Source of the DNA: Pseudoxanthomonas yeongjuensis
GTDB taxonomy: Bacteria > Pseudomonadota > Gammaproteobacteria > Xanthomonadales > Xanthomonadaceae
NCBI RefSeq assembly: GCF_010093345.1
Contig: NZ_PDWT01000008.1
Coordinates: 49,332-113,331 of the forward strand
Direction of reading: 5' to 3'
Length of the DNA: 64,000 nt
The notes beneath the pieces are model-generated. The model did no database searches. It had not been told where the DNA came from and saw only the letters and a list, made by a program, of their open reading frames with translations. This document shows positions 28,418 through 35,532 of the stretch, in pieces. The translations under genes were made by a program, and so were the position numbers. Position 1 is the first letter of the stretch. Each line of letters starts with the position of its first letter.

Positions 28418-29185
28418 CTACATATTCCGGAACAAGGCCATGAACGGCTGGCTGACGGTCAGCGTTTCGGGGCGCGATTTCAGCCTGACCGTGCCCTTGC
28501 CGGTGTCGTCGCGGGCGATCGAGGCGATCGCCTTGAGGTTGACGATGGTGGAGCGATGGATCTGCTTGAAGGTGGACGGATCCAGCACCTCCAGCAGTTC
28601 GCGGATCGGTTTGCGCAACAGCGACTCGCCTTCGGCGGTCATGACCACGGTGTACTTGTGGTCGGCCTGGAAGTAGGCCACGTCGTCGACCATGATCAGG
28701 CGCGTGTCCTTGCCGGCGCTGGCGGTGATCCAGACCAGCGGCTCGGCCGGTCCGGTGGGCAGGCGTTCGCCGAGCTGGCGGATCAGCGCGGCCAGCGCTT
28801 CGGCATCGCTGCCGCCCTGGGCCAGGCGCGCCTGCAAGCGCTGCACGGTGGCGGCCAGCCGTTCCGGCGCGATCGGCTTGAGCAGATAATCGACCGCGCC
28901 CTTGTCGAAGGCATCGATCGCGTACTGGTCGTAGGCGGTGACGAACACGATCTGGGTTTTGGGGCTGGCTTCGGCGACGGCTTCGGCGACTTCCAGTCCG
29001 GTCAGCCCGGGCATGCGGATGTCGAGGAACGCCACTTCCGGCCGGTGCTCGGCGATGGCTTCCAGCGCGCTGCCGCCGTCCTCGCATTCGGCGACGATCT
29101 GCAATTGCGGCCAGGCCTGCGCCAGCAGTTTCGACAGTTCGTTGCGCAGCAGTTCCTCGTCTTCGGCGATGACGCACTTAAACAT
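28418..29185 (-). CDS. LytTR-family response regulator
   Basis: The 255-residue cytosolic regulator has an N-terminal receiver domain (CVIAEDEELLRNEL, phospho-acceptor Asp in FLDIRMPG near residue 54, conserved FVTAYDQYA and LLKPI). Its C-terminal LytTR DNA-binding domain includes YFQADHKYTVV and FKQIHRSTIVN. The start overlaps the upstream histidine kinase stop by eight bases, so the two are coupled. The protein should bind DNA after phosphorylation by that kinase; target genes are unknown. An upstream in-frame ATG at 29293 lies inside the kinase gene and is rejected. Confidence 0.93.
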   Translation of the reverse strand: MFKCVIAEDEELLRNELSKLLAQAWPQLQIVAECEDGGSALEAIAEHRPEVAFLDIRMPGLTGLEVAEAVAEASPKTQIVFVTAYDQYAIDAFDKGAVDYLLKPIAPERLAATVQRLQARLAQGGSDAEALAALIRQLGERLPTGPAEPLVWITASAGKDTRLIMVDDVAYFQADHKYTVVMTAEGESLLRKPIRELLEVLDPSTFKQIHRSTIVNLKAIASIARDDTGKGTVRLKSRPETLTVSQPFMALFRNM

Positions 29186-30443
29186 GGCTGCCTTCTTCCG
29201 CCTTCGCGGGGATGTCATTCGCGGGGATGTTGATGGTCGCCGCCACGCCGCTGGGGAAATTGGCGACGATGGCGAACGAGGCCGCACCACCATAGGCCAG
29301 GCGCAGTCGTTCGCGCACGTTCTTCAGGCCGATGCCGGTGCCGCTGCTTCCGGCGTTGAAGCCCTGGCCGTCGTCGGCGACGGTGACCGCGAGCGAGTCG
29401 TCGATGGTGCGGGCGATGATCCACACCGTGCCGCCGCCGGATTTCGGTTCCAGGCCGTGCTTGATCGCGTTCTCGACCAGGGTTTGCAGCATCATCGCCG
29501 GGAACGGAATGGACTTCAGCGCCTCGGGCACTTCGATCTGCAGGTTGAGGCGGTTGCCCATGCGGATCTTCAGGATCTCGAGATAGGCGCGCGCGCGTTC
29601 CAATTCCTCGCCCAGCGTGGACAGGGAATCCTCGGTGCGCGGCAGCGAATGGCGCAGGTAGGTGATCAGGTTCCCCAGCATCTCGTCGGCGCGCGCCGGG
29701 TCGCTGCGGGTCAGGTATTGCGCGCTGGCCAGGGTGTTGTAGAGGAAGTGCGGCTCGACCTGCGCGTGCAGCAGGCTCAGCTTGGCGACGGTGAGTTCCT
29801 TCTCGGTCACGGTCTGCTGCGCGGCCGCCTGTTCGTTGCGGCGGTGCTCGGCGATGCGGCGGGTGATGGCGCGGGTGATGGCCTCGGCGTTCTCCAGGTT
29901 GGTGCCGTCGTCGACCTTGAACCAGTCGCTCCACGCGCCGCTTTCCGGTTCGCAGACCAGGGTCAGGCTGCTGATGCCGTCGCCCGGGGTCACCGTGGCC
30001 AGGATCTGGTTGCGCTTGATGTGGATCCAGTACAGCGGGTTGAAGCGTCCGGGGGTCTTGTTGCTGTAGGGGTTGATGCGGGCGACCTTGGCCCGGACCT
30101 GCAGGCTGTCGCGCGCGCTTTCGATGTCTTCCGAACGCGGCAGTTCGCGGATGGTGGCGTCGACCAGGTCGAAGGCCACGCCGGCTTCCAGCGGAATCTC
30201 GATCTGCCGGCGCTGGCGGTTGGCCAGGGTGCCCGGATTGATGTCACCGGCGATCAGGCGGATGCGGCGGATATGCGAGACCGCGCTGGCGATGACGAAG
30301 CCCAGGGTGATCAGGAACACCAGGAACACCAGGCCGTTCGGCCCCGGGCCGCCGAGGAAGCCGTTCCACAAGGTGATGAACACCAGGTACGCGAACACCC
30401 AGGCGGCGGCGATGCGGAAGACGAAGAAGAAGCTGGTTTTCAC
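29178..30443 (-). CDS. LytS/YpdA-like sensor histidine kinase
   Basis: The 421-residue protein has two N-terminal membrane helices (residues about 8-28 and 36-56) and an extended linker. The His_kinase domain carries the phospho-acceptor in VEPHFLYNTLAS, followed by an HATPase with LVENAIKHGLE (N box), DDGQGF and GIGLKNVRERL. This is the LytS-type architecture without a PAS domain in view. It pairs with the LytTR regulator just downstream and senses an unknown envelope signal. Confidence 0.92.
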   Translation of the reverse strand: MKTSFFFVFRIAAAWVFAYLVFITLWNGFLGGPGPNGLVFLVFLITLGFVIASAVSHIRRIRLIAGDINPGTLANRQRRQIEIPLEAGVAFDLVDATIRELPRSEDIESARDSLQVRAKVARINPYSNKTPGRFNPLYWIHIKRNQILATVTPGDGISSLTLVCEPESGAWSDWFKVDDGTNLENAEAITRAITRRIAEHRRNEQAAAQQTVTEKELTVAKLSLLHAQVEPHFLYNTLASAQYLTRSDPARADEMLGNLITYLRHSLPRTEDSLSTLGEELERARAYLEILKIRMGNRLNLQIEVPEALKSIPFPAMMLQTLVENAIKHGLEPKSGGGTVWIIARTIDDSLAVTVADDGQGFNAGSSGTGIGLKNVRERLRLAYGGAASFAIVANFPSGVAATINIPANDIPAKAEEGSHV

Positions 30444-30641
30444 GGGAGGTTCCGGAGTGTTCGGTTGCGGTGGAGATTATCCACTCGCAGGGCATGGGTG
30501 TCGGCCGCGGCGACGAAACCCGGATCCGGGCGATGGAACCGGGGAAACCGGGATCGCCCGGCGTACAAACTCCGCAAGAAGGGCGTGGCTGAGTTGCAAG
30601 AACGGAACGGGCCGGGGTCATTCCTCGGCCTCGGGAATGAC

Positions 30642-30702
30642 GCCGAATGCCCGAATCAAGCCGAGCCGGGAAGCAGGTTCGGCCCGGATGAATCGCCAGG
30701 CC
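30642..30702 (-). repeat. Decayed attC-like site of the DUF1801 cassette
   Basis: CCCGAATCAAGCCGAGCC and GCAGGTTCGGCC-GGATGAATCGCCAGGC align with the short attC at 31707-31766, including the inner AAGCCGA and GGTTCGGC arms, but the outer GTTAGGC cores have become non-consensus. Position right behind the DUF1801 stop supports the call. Confidence 0.55.
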
Positions 30703-30719
30703 ACCGGCAGGCGATGCGT

Positions 30720-31115
30720 CTAAACATGCTTGATCCATTGCCGGATGATCGCAACCAGCGCGTCGCTCTTATGCGCCAGGTCGGTGGTCCCCGCAAAACC
30801 GACGGAGGCGCGGTCTGCCCCGAGCCATTTGAGTAACCCTTCCGGATCAGCGATGGCCTCTGGTGGAACAGTCCGCTTGGGTTTGGCGCCCAGATGAAGA
30901 ATAAGCTGCACAGCATTCCTCGCGCGCAGGTGCATGGTGGCAAAGTGCTCCGAAGTACGAAAGCTCGGTGCGTTCCATTTGATCTCCTCCGAGATGGCCG
31001 GATCCGCACTCAGCAAGAGCTTCCTGAGCGCAGCGATCTCGCTCTTGAGCGGATGGTCAAGTGCGTCGATGAAGGACTGCACCGTGGTAGCTGGCTTGCC
31101 GCTCTTGTCGGTCAT
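30720..31115 (-). CDS. DUF1801 (YdhG-like) protein, cassette gene
   Basis: The 131-residue small soluble protein has the DUF1801 layout, with an N-terminal helix pair (TVQSFIDALDHPLKSEIAALRKLLL), ISEEIKWNAPSF, and LHLGAKPK near the centre. The family has a frataxin-like or steroid-binding-like fold and no defined biochemical role. The start lies 20 bases from an intact attC, and behind the stop is a decayed attC-like site, so this is most likely the oldest cassette of the array. It has no promoter of its own in view. Confidence 0.85.
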   Translation of the reverse strand: MTDKSGKPATTVQSFIDALDHPLKSEIAALRKLLLSADPAISEEIKWNAPSFRTSEHFATMHLRARNAVQLILHLGAKPKRTVPPEAIADPEGLLKWLGADRASVGFAGTTDLAHKSDALVAIIRQWIKHV

Positions 31116-31135
31116 TCTGCGATTATTCCTAAACG

Positions 31136-31252
31136 ACCTAACGCCTGAATTAAGCCGACCCGCATCGGGACGGCGACTGGATGCAAATATAGCCGAGGAC
31201 TTGCAGTCAGGCGCCGCCCCGATGCGGGTTCGGCTTGAACGAATTGTTAGGT
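31136..31252 (-). repeat. attC site 1 (117 bases)
   Basis: Outer cores are ACCTAAC at 31136 and GTTAGGT at 31246, with inner arms TTAAGCCGACCCGCATCGGG and its near-inverse. The core GTTAG supplies the TAA stop of the GNAT cassette (31247-31249). Confidence 0.85.
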
Positions 31253-31690
31253 TCCGCTCGATGAAGCTGATGCAATGTAACCATTGGCAGATGCCCAGTC
31301 AGGATTTTCATACTTTGCCATTGCGCTGGTCATTGGGCGATAGCCAAGCCGCGCATAAAAGTTCTCCTTGCCAGGGACAGACTGAAGCATGACGTTGCGG
31401 GCGCCGGATATGGAAGCGAGTGCCTCAACAATAGCTTTTCCCAAACCCCTGCCTTGGCGCTCTGGATCTACGACTACGTCAAAGACTACTGTCCAATTGA
31501 TCTTGTCAGTGAGTGCGCGCCCAGCGCCAATTAAGCGATTATCATCATATGCAAATAGCGCGATCTGGCTATTGCGAAACGTCTGCTCGAGTAAAGCAGC
31601 ACTTCGTGCACCGAGTGGTGCGCGAATGAACAGATCTTCGAGGTGCGTCCAGTTGACTGACTCGATTGATTGAGAGATTGAAATTGTCAT
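31247..31690 (-). CDS. GNAT-family N-acetyltransferase, cassette gene
   Basis: The product has 147 residues from ATG 31690. It shows the GNAT acetyl-CoA pyrophosphate-binding motif VDPERQGRGLGKAIV, preceded by WTVVFDVV and followed by FYARLGYRP. It acetylates an unidentified amine. The start is 16 bases from attC site 2, and its TAA stop lies inside the R'' core of attC site 1, a typical cassette layout. The gene is visibly lower in GC than its chromosomal neighbours, a sign of transfer. Confidence 0.88.
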   Translation of the reverse strand: MTISISQSIESVNWTHLEDLFIRAPLGARSAALLEQTFRNSQIALFAYDDNRLIGAGRALTDKINWTVVFDVVVDPERQGRGLGKAIVEALASISGARNVMLQSVPGKENFYARLGYRPMTSAMAKYENPDWASANGYIASASSSGT

Positions 31691-31706
31691 GAGAGTGATT
31701 TGCGGC

Positions 31707-31766
31707 ACCTAACGTCTGAATTAAGCCGACCCGCGAAGCGGGTTCGGCTTGAATGAATTGTTAGGC
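31707..31766 (-). repeat. attC site 2 (60 bases)
   Basis: Outer cores are ACCTAAC (31707) and GTTAGGC (31760), with inner arms AAGCCGACCCGC and GCGGGTTCGGCTT. It is the shortest complete site of the array and resembles the short attC class. Confidence 0.88.
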
Positions 31767-31782
31767 GCAACCCCATCCACTA

Positions 31783-32127
31783 TCAGCGCGCCCTAGTTCC
31801 GGTGGTAAGAACATTTTCGGTGCAGAACCACGCATATAGCGGAGTAGAGAATGGCCAGACAACCAAGTTTGCCAGCGCCCATAGTAAGCGGCGCGTCCAG
31901 TCCAGTCGCTTATTAACCAAGGCATGCACAAAGAAGAAAGCCATGTGTGCGCACATAAGGATCATTACAACGAACCACCAATAGCCAATAATCCAAGCAA
32001 GTACTGGATTGTAAGGGGTGGCGCTTTGCCCAATGGCTTTATCAATAAGGTCATCCCCAAATGCAAGGATCAAAAACCCAGCAACTGGGAGTAAAGCGAT
32101 TGGTACCCAGAATGTGCTGCGTCCCAT
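31783..32127 (-). CDS. Small membrane protein, cassette gene
   Basis: The 114-residue protein has three hydrophobic segments (FWVPIALLPVAGFLILAFG, VLAWIIGYWWFVVMILMCA, LLWALANLVVWPFSTPLY) and charged short loops. No family is recognised. The start is six bases from attC site 3, and the gene lies in the cassette array with the others in the same orientation. Small membrane proteins are common among integron cassettes, often of unknown use. Confidence 0.78.
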   Translation of the reverse strand: MGRSTFWVPIALLPVAGFLILAFGDDLIDKAIGQSATPYNPVLAWIIGYWWFVVMILMCAHMAFFFVHALVNKRLDWTRRLLWALANLVVWPFSTPLYAWFCTENVLTTGTRAR

Positions 32128-32133
32128 AGTTGC

Positions 32134-32247
32134 ACCTAACGCCTGAGTTAAGCCGACCCGCATCGGGGCACCGCCTGGGTGCTAGCGTAGCGGATAAGCA
32201 CCCAGGCGGTGCCCCGATGCGGGTTCGGCTTGAACGAATTGTTAGGC
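32134..32247 (-). repeat. attC site 3 (114 bases)
   Basis: Outer cores are ACCTAAC (32134) and GTTAGGC (32241), with long internal arms around AGCACCCAGGCGGTGCCCCGATGC. The TAA stop of the DUF4279 cassette lies inside the right core. Confidence 0.88.
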
Positions 32248-32685
32248 CGCGCCATCCGACGAACCACCGTAGCCGTATATATCGAAGTCTAAGCTTAGTC
32301 CAAGCGCGGCAGCTCTTCTTTGCAGATCAGCACTCAAGGCGAAACCCGTATTGAAGGCGCCAGAGAATAGTCCGATGAAGAACCCCGCTCTGCCGCCAGA
32401 TTCTTGTATCTGATCAAAGAAGCCTTTGTGCTGAGCCAAGTCCGTCAGAGCCTTATCTAAGAACCCAGGGAGATCATCGTCCTCAGGAACGTCAAAAGAG
32501 TACGACCAGTAAGTCTCTTTATAGGCGCCAGGCAGCGGATCGCCTTTACGGGTCTTGCGCGGCTGTCCCACAGTCCAATAGTAGCGAGGATCTAGTCCTA
32601 AGCTGGACGAGAAGAACTCGGGCACCTGCACCGGATGTGTGATGCGCAGTGACACGTCATAGCTATAGCGGAGAGATTCTGTCAA
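32242..32685 (-). CDS. DUF4279 family protein, cassette gene
   Basis: The 147-residue protein begins SLRYSYDVSLRITHP, a typical start of DUF4279 proteins, followed by FFSSSLGLDPRYYWTVGQPR and a hydrophobic GGRAGFFIGLFSGAFNTGFAL segment. Members of this family are frequently found in toxin-immunity-like or integron settings; here no partner toxin is seen. The start lies five bases from an attC core and the TAA is provided by attC 3. No signal peptide is visible. Confidence 0.85.
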   Translation of the reverse strand: MTESLRYSYDVSLRITHPVQVPEFFSSSLGLDPRYYWTVGQPRKTRKGDPLPGAYKETYWSYSFDVPEDDDLPGFLDKALTDLAQHKGFFDQIQESGGRAGFFIGLFSGAFNTGFALSADLQRRAAALGLSLDFDIYGYGGSSDGAA

Positions 32686-32689
32686 AGCG

Positions 32690-32696
32690 GCCTAAC
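32690..32696 (-). repeat. R' core of split attC site 4
   Basis: GCCTAAC next to the DUF4279 start is a normal R' core, but the adjacent arm does not match the other sites. The other half appears about 600 bases to the right at 33319. Confidence 0.6.
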
Positions 32697-32917
32697 TCTA
32701 GATAGCCCCCAAAATTGGAGCGTAGCCAGATGTTGCGGCCAAGGCCTGGGTTCGTCAACGACTCTTATACTGCGTTGGTTGCTTTCCCAAAATGCCACTC
32801 AAGAATGGGATAGATGGCGAAAAGGAAAGGCCTTGAATGTGAGGCCTTTTCCAGTTCTTGCTTGCGGGCTTGTCGCTGGGTCTTACAGAGGAGCATGGTG
32901 AGATCTCGCTGCAGGCC

Positions 32918-33300
32918 TTAGAGACGCCGCCCGGTTTCCCCGTACAGCCGTATCGTCGTGTCCTTGCCCTCGCCCTCGAAGCTGACGCGCACGGCGGTGC
33001 CGGGGTGGATGAATTCGCGCGGCGCGCCGACGATCGGAGTCATCGCGTAGCGATCGCCATTCGGAAACAGCAGGATCAATGCCTCCTGTTCGTAAACCAC
33101 CGAGATCGTCGGGCCGTCCGCGAATTGATAACGACCAGCCAGCGACTTCAACACCTCCACCGGTTGCGTTGTCCGTTCGACCCGCGTCGAGCGGAACATC
33201 GGCCAGTCGTAGACGTCGGAGATGGCGGCCAGGAACCGTCGCCGGTCTCCAGGTTCATGGTCATGCCGGCCCGATAGCCGACAGTGCCGCCCTGCTGCAG
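32918..33300 (-). pseudogene. 3' fragment of a serine hydrolase (beta-lactamase class C type)
   Basis: The reading LQQGGTVGYRAGMTMNLETGDG, then after a one-base shift FLAAISDVYDWPMFRST and QYQFADGPTISV-like strands, resembles the C-terminal part of a serine hydrolase with its DUF3471 extension. The left (5') part is missing where it meets the attC half at about 33300, and a frameshift lies near 33245. Residues from 33199 to 32918 form an open 93-codon frame with an in-frame Met that could be mistaken for a gene. Confidence 0.6.
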
Positions 33301-33325
33301 GTGCGTCCTGAATGAATTGTTAGGC
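33288..33325 (-). repeat. R'' half of split attC site 4
   Basis: CTGCTGCAGGTGCG and GAATTGTTAGGC (core 33319-33325) match the right half of attC 6. The matching left half is not adjacent but 600 bases away, with a gene fragment in between. Confidence 0.6.
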
Positions 33326-33330
33326 CATTG

Positions 33331-33864
33331 CTAGCCCAAGCTATCTGTTGAGGATGGCGATATAGCCGAAGATCTATTCCGATGTGGAGAGTACTGCGTA
33401 ACCTGTGTGCATATTGGCCCTATATGTGCGGGGCAAGCATTGCCCAACATACAACGGTCTGATTCCCGCTTTATTGCGGCACTGACATAGACGCAGTCCG
33501 GGCCGCGTCGACTACTTTTGTAGGACACGCCGGATACTTCAGCTGACCGTGAATGGTTCTGACCGAAGGCTGGTGTAAAGACTGAACCAACCAGAAAGCA
33601 GAAAAATATGCAGGAGAACGCAACAGCGAAAGGTAAAAGCAGGATCCACTGAAAATTTCTGTCTGGCCTTCCGTATAGAACCGAGCGTCGCGAAAGTCGC
33701 GGACGATTGACGGTGAAGCGAACGAAAGCCAATGCCACGGCAGTTTCCGGTATAGCGCAAAGAACCATCCAAAAAGGAGACGGAACAAATATGCCTATAT
33801 GCATTGCGATAACGCCCGCGATCGCCATCACTATAAAAATTGCCGAAACAACAGCGCTTTTCAT
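33331..33864 (-). CDS. Membrane protein of unknown function, cassette gene
   Basis: The 177-residue protein has an N-terminal membrane segment (VVSAIFIVMAIAGVIAMHIG), a second (SPFWMVLCAIPETAVALAFV) and a third (ILLLPFAVAFSCIFFCFLVG), followed by a soluble cysteine-containing tail of about 70 residues (GPDCVYVSAAIKRESDRCML). No family is recognised. The start is two bases from attC 5, as expected for a cassette. The composition is AT-rich relative to the flanks. Confidence 0.75.
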   Translation of the reverse strand: MKSAVVSAIFIVMAIAGVIAMHIGIFVPSPFWMVLCAIPETAVALAFVRFTVNRPRLSRRSVLYGRPDRNFQWILLLPFAVAFSCIFFCFLVGSVFTPAFGQNHSRSAEVSGVSYKSSRRGPDCVYVSAAIKRESDRCMLGNACPAHIGPICTQVTQYSPHRNRSSAISPSSTDSLG

Positions 33865-33865
33865 G

Positions 33866-33977
33866 GCCTAGCGCCTGAATTAAACCGACCTGCGTAGCGG
33901 ACCCAACAACATGGCAAGCTCTTTCTGCCATGTTGTTGGTGTAGCGAAGCAAGTTCGGCTTGAACGAATTGTTAGCC
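33866..33977 (-). repeat. attC site 5 (112 bases, one variant core)
   Basis: The left core reads GCCTAGC, a one-base variant of GCCTAAC; the right core is GTTAGCC (33971). Inner arms include GCTCTTTCTGCC / GGCAAGCTC-type pairs and AAGTTCGGCTTGAACGAAT at the right. Confidence 0.75.
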
Positions 33978-33981
33978 CCAC

Positions 33982-34788
33982 TTACAGCTGCGCAGAGATA
34001 ACACTTTCAATCCAATCCTTGTAATGGCTCAGGCGGACATTGCAGGTGATTTGGCCATACCGTCCAGGCGTCCTAATAGTGCTTTGAGGATCTGACCACG
34101 AAGCCAGTCCGGCCAACAACCAATTCTTCTCAGCCTGGATGAGGACTGGTCCACCACTGTCGCCACTTCCTGAGCCGCCCTCAAGGGGCAAGGCGTCCGA
34201 CGACTTGTCGAACATATAGCAGAGCCAGCGGTCGTGGGCGCTGGTGACCTTGTTGTACGCACGACGAAGCTCGGTACGGTGGGAGCTACTAAATTCGTAC
34301 CCAGTGACTCCGTTACCCGTGGCGCCTCTCCCTATGAACTTGACGATTTGGCCGAACTCATCGTCGCTCTTGTTGATTGCGACAGGAGAGACGTCAGTAA
34401 CGGGTTGTGCCAGTTCTATAAGTGCAATGTCCTCTGATGAGGAGAGCAGCACCCTAAAAAGCGTCCAATCCCAAGTGGCCAGCGCCTGGTCAAGTAGCTC
34501 TTGCGGCGGCTTTTTGTATCCGGGGTGTATCACGAGGCGTTCAACATCTCTGGGTACCCCGTTAATCGTTACCTGCTTGATTTCAGATTGCCACGTGACG
34601 GCATGAGCGGCGGTAATTACCCACTGCGGAGTAATCAATACGCCATGCCCCTCGCCAGGCATGTCAACTAGAGCAGGAAACTCAGATTCCGGAACCCGAT
34701 ACTTCGAGTCATCAACGTCATCTCGAATGACGACCGCGCTTGCACTGAAGGATACGACAAGCAGTGCGAGCAACAAGAGTCGGGTCAT
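33982..34788 (-). CDS. Exported trypsin-like (S1) serine protease, cassette gene
   Basis: The 268-residue protein from ATG 34788 has a signal peptide (cleavage near ASA-VV). The catalytic triad is readable: His in ITAAHAV, Asp in EDIALIEL and Ser in GSGSGDSGGPVL. It is a complete small S1 protease that should act in the periplasm or outside the cell. Upstream in-frame starts reach into attC 6 and are rejected. As a secreted protease it is an unusual cassette cargo. Confidence 0.9.
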   Translation of the reverse strand: MTRLLLLALLVVSFSASAVVIRDDVDDSKYRVPESEFPALVDMPGEGHGVLITPQWVITAAHAVTWQSEIKQVTINGVPRDVERLVIHPGYKKPPQELLDQALATWDWTLFRVLLSSSEDIALIELAQPVTDVSPVAINKSDDEFGQIVKFIGRGATGNGVTGYEFSSSHRTELRRAYNKVTSAHDRWLCYMFDKSSDALPLEGGSGSGDSGGPVLIQAEKNWLLAGLASWSDPQSTIRTPGRYGQITCNVRLSHYKDWIESVISAQL

Positions 34789-34817
34789 ATATGATTCCTT
34801 GACAGGTGGCTTCGAGG

Positions 34818-34933
34818 GGCTAGCGCCTGAATTAAGCCGACTCTTAGCGGGCTGGCGACTGGGTGCGAATATAGCCGAAGGCGTGCACTTAGCCGCCGCC
34901 CTGCTGCGGGTGCGGCATGAGGAGCTGTTAGGC
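34818..34933 (-). repeat. attC site 6 (116 bases)
   Basis: Left core GGCTAGC (34818) and right core GTTAGGC (34927), with inner AAGCCGACTC and long arms. The next gene to the right lies about 150 bases away, so the cassette whose gene this site should close is not clearly identified. Confidence 0.75.
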
Positions 34934-34999
34934 ACACTCGCCGCGTGCTCGCCTAAGTGCTGTTCTGCCCCTTGCCCTTTCCGGCTACCTTGCCAAAGT

Positions 35000-35029
35000 C
35001 ACTGGGTCCCCGCTTTCGCGGGGATGACG
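35000..35029. repeat. Second copy of CACTGG(G/A)TCCCCGCTTTCGCGGG palindrome
   Basis: This copy differs from 26671-26700 at only a few positions. It lies between attC 6 and the small membrane gene at 35083. Confidence 0.7.
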
Positions 35030-35082
35030 ACATTAGGCAAGACTCGCCGCAAGCGCAGGGGCGGAACCCGAACGGAAGAATC

Positions 35083-35319
35083 CTAGGCAGCCGCAGCGCG
35101 ATGCGCTTGCACCGGCCGCGGACGCCAGCCAAGCATGCGCGCCGGCAGGAACAGGATCGCCTGCAGGAACGCGAACAGCGCGGTGAAGGTGATGCCCACC
35201 AGCCGGAACGGCAAGGCGAGCAACCACACGATGGGCCACAGCACCAGGACCAGCAGGGCCAGCGGCCAGCACAGGATGAACAGCAGGCACCAGGCCACCG
35301 TCGCGATAAGTATCTTCAA
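35083..35319 (-). CDS. Small multi-pass membrane protein
   Basis: The 78-residue protein is called from a TTG start at 35319, preceded by AAGGAG seven bases upstream. It has two or three hydrophobic segments (TVAWCLLFILCWPLALLVL, LWPIVWLLALPF, FTALFAFLQAILFLP). A longer open frame upstream to 35517 has no Shine-Dalgarno and is rejected. The family is not recognised. It might be the cassette gene closed by attC 6, but the 150-base gap and a dispersed repeat make that doubtful. Confidence 0.65.
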   Translation of the reverse strand: MKILIATVAWCLLFILCWPLALLVLVLWPIVWLLALPFRLVGITFTALFAFLQAILFLPARMLGWRPRPVQAHRAAAA

Positions 35320-35532
35320 CTCCGTACTCCTTGATGTCTCATGACCGGTGTCGGATCCGGCGCTGGAGAGGAGGTTGCGATTCCACGGGGCCGCCGGCAA
35401 CAGGGCGATGACAAAACCGCCATATGCGCCGACCAAGCCGGGAATAAGCCGACGAAAGACCGACCCGTCGCCCATTTCCCTGGTCCATGCACCTGCAGAC
35501 ACGCAGAACGCATCCACAACCCGGTGGATCGA

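Larger units (their letters stand above)
30642..34933 (-). mobile_element. Integron gene-cassette array without integrase (CALIN-like)
   Basis: Six single-gene cassettes on the minus strand alternate with attC sites: five complete, one split and one decayed. Every cassette start codon lies 2-30 bases from an attC R' site, as in integrons. Genes and sites are visibly AT-richer than the surrounding genome. No integrase gene, attI site or cassette promoter is in the window. By cassette polarity these would lie to the right of about 34933, where no such gene is found up to the window edge. Confidence 0.85.

Noticed and set aside
32918..33199. A 93-codon minus-strand frame as an intact gene
   Set aside because: Its N-terminal part and the region above it read as a broken serine hydrolase with a frameshift, so it is listed as a pseudogene fragment.
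30444..35082. Search for an integron integrase or attI
   Set aside because: No tyrosine recombinase motif is found near the array on either strand within the window. The array is therefore called integrase-less in this window only.
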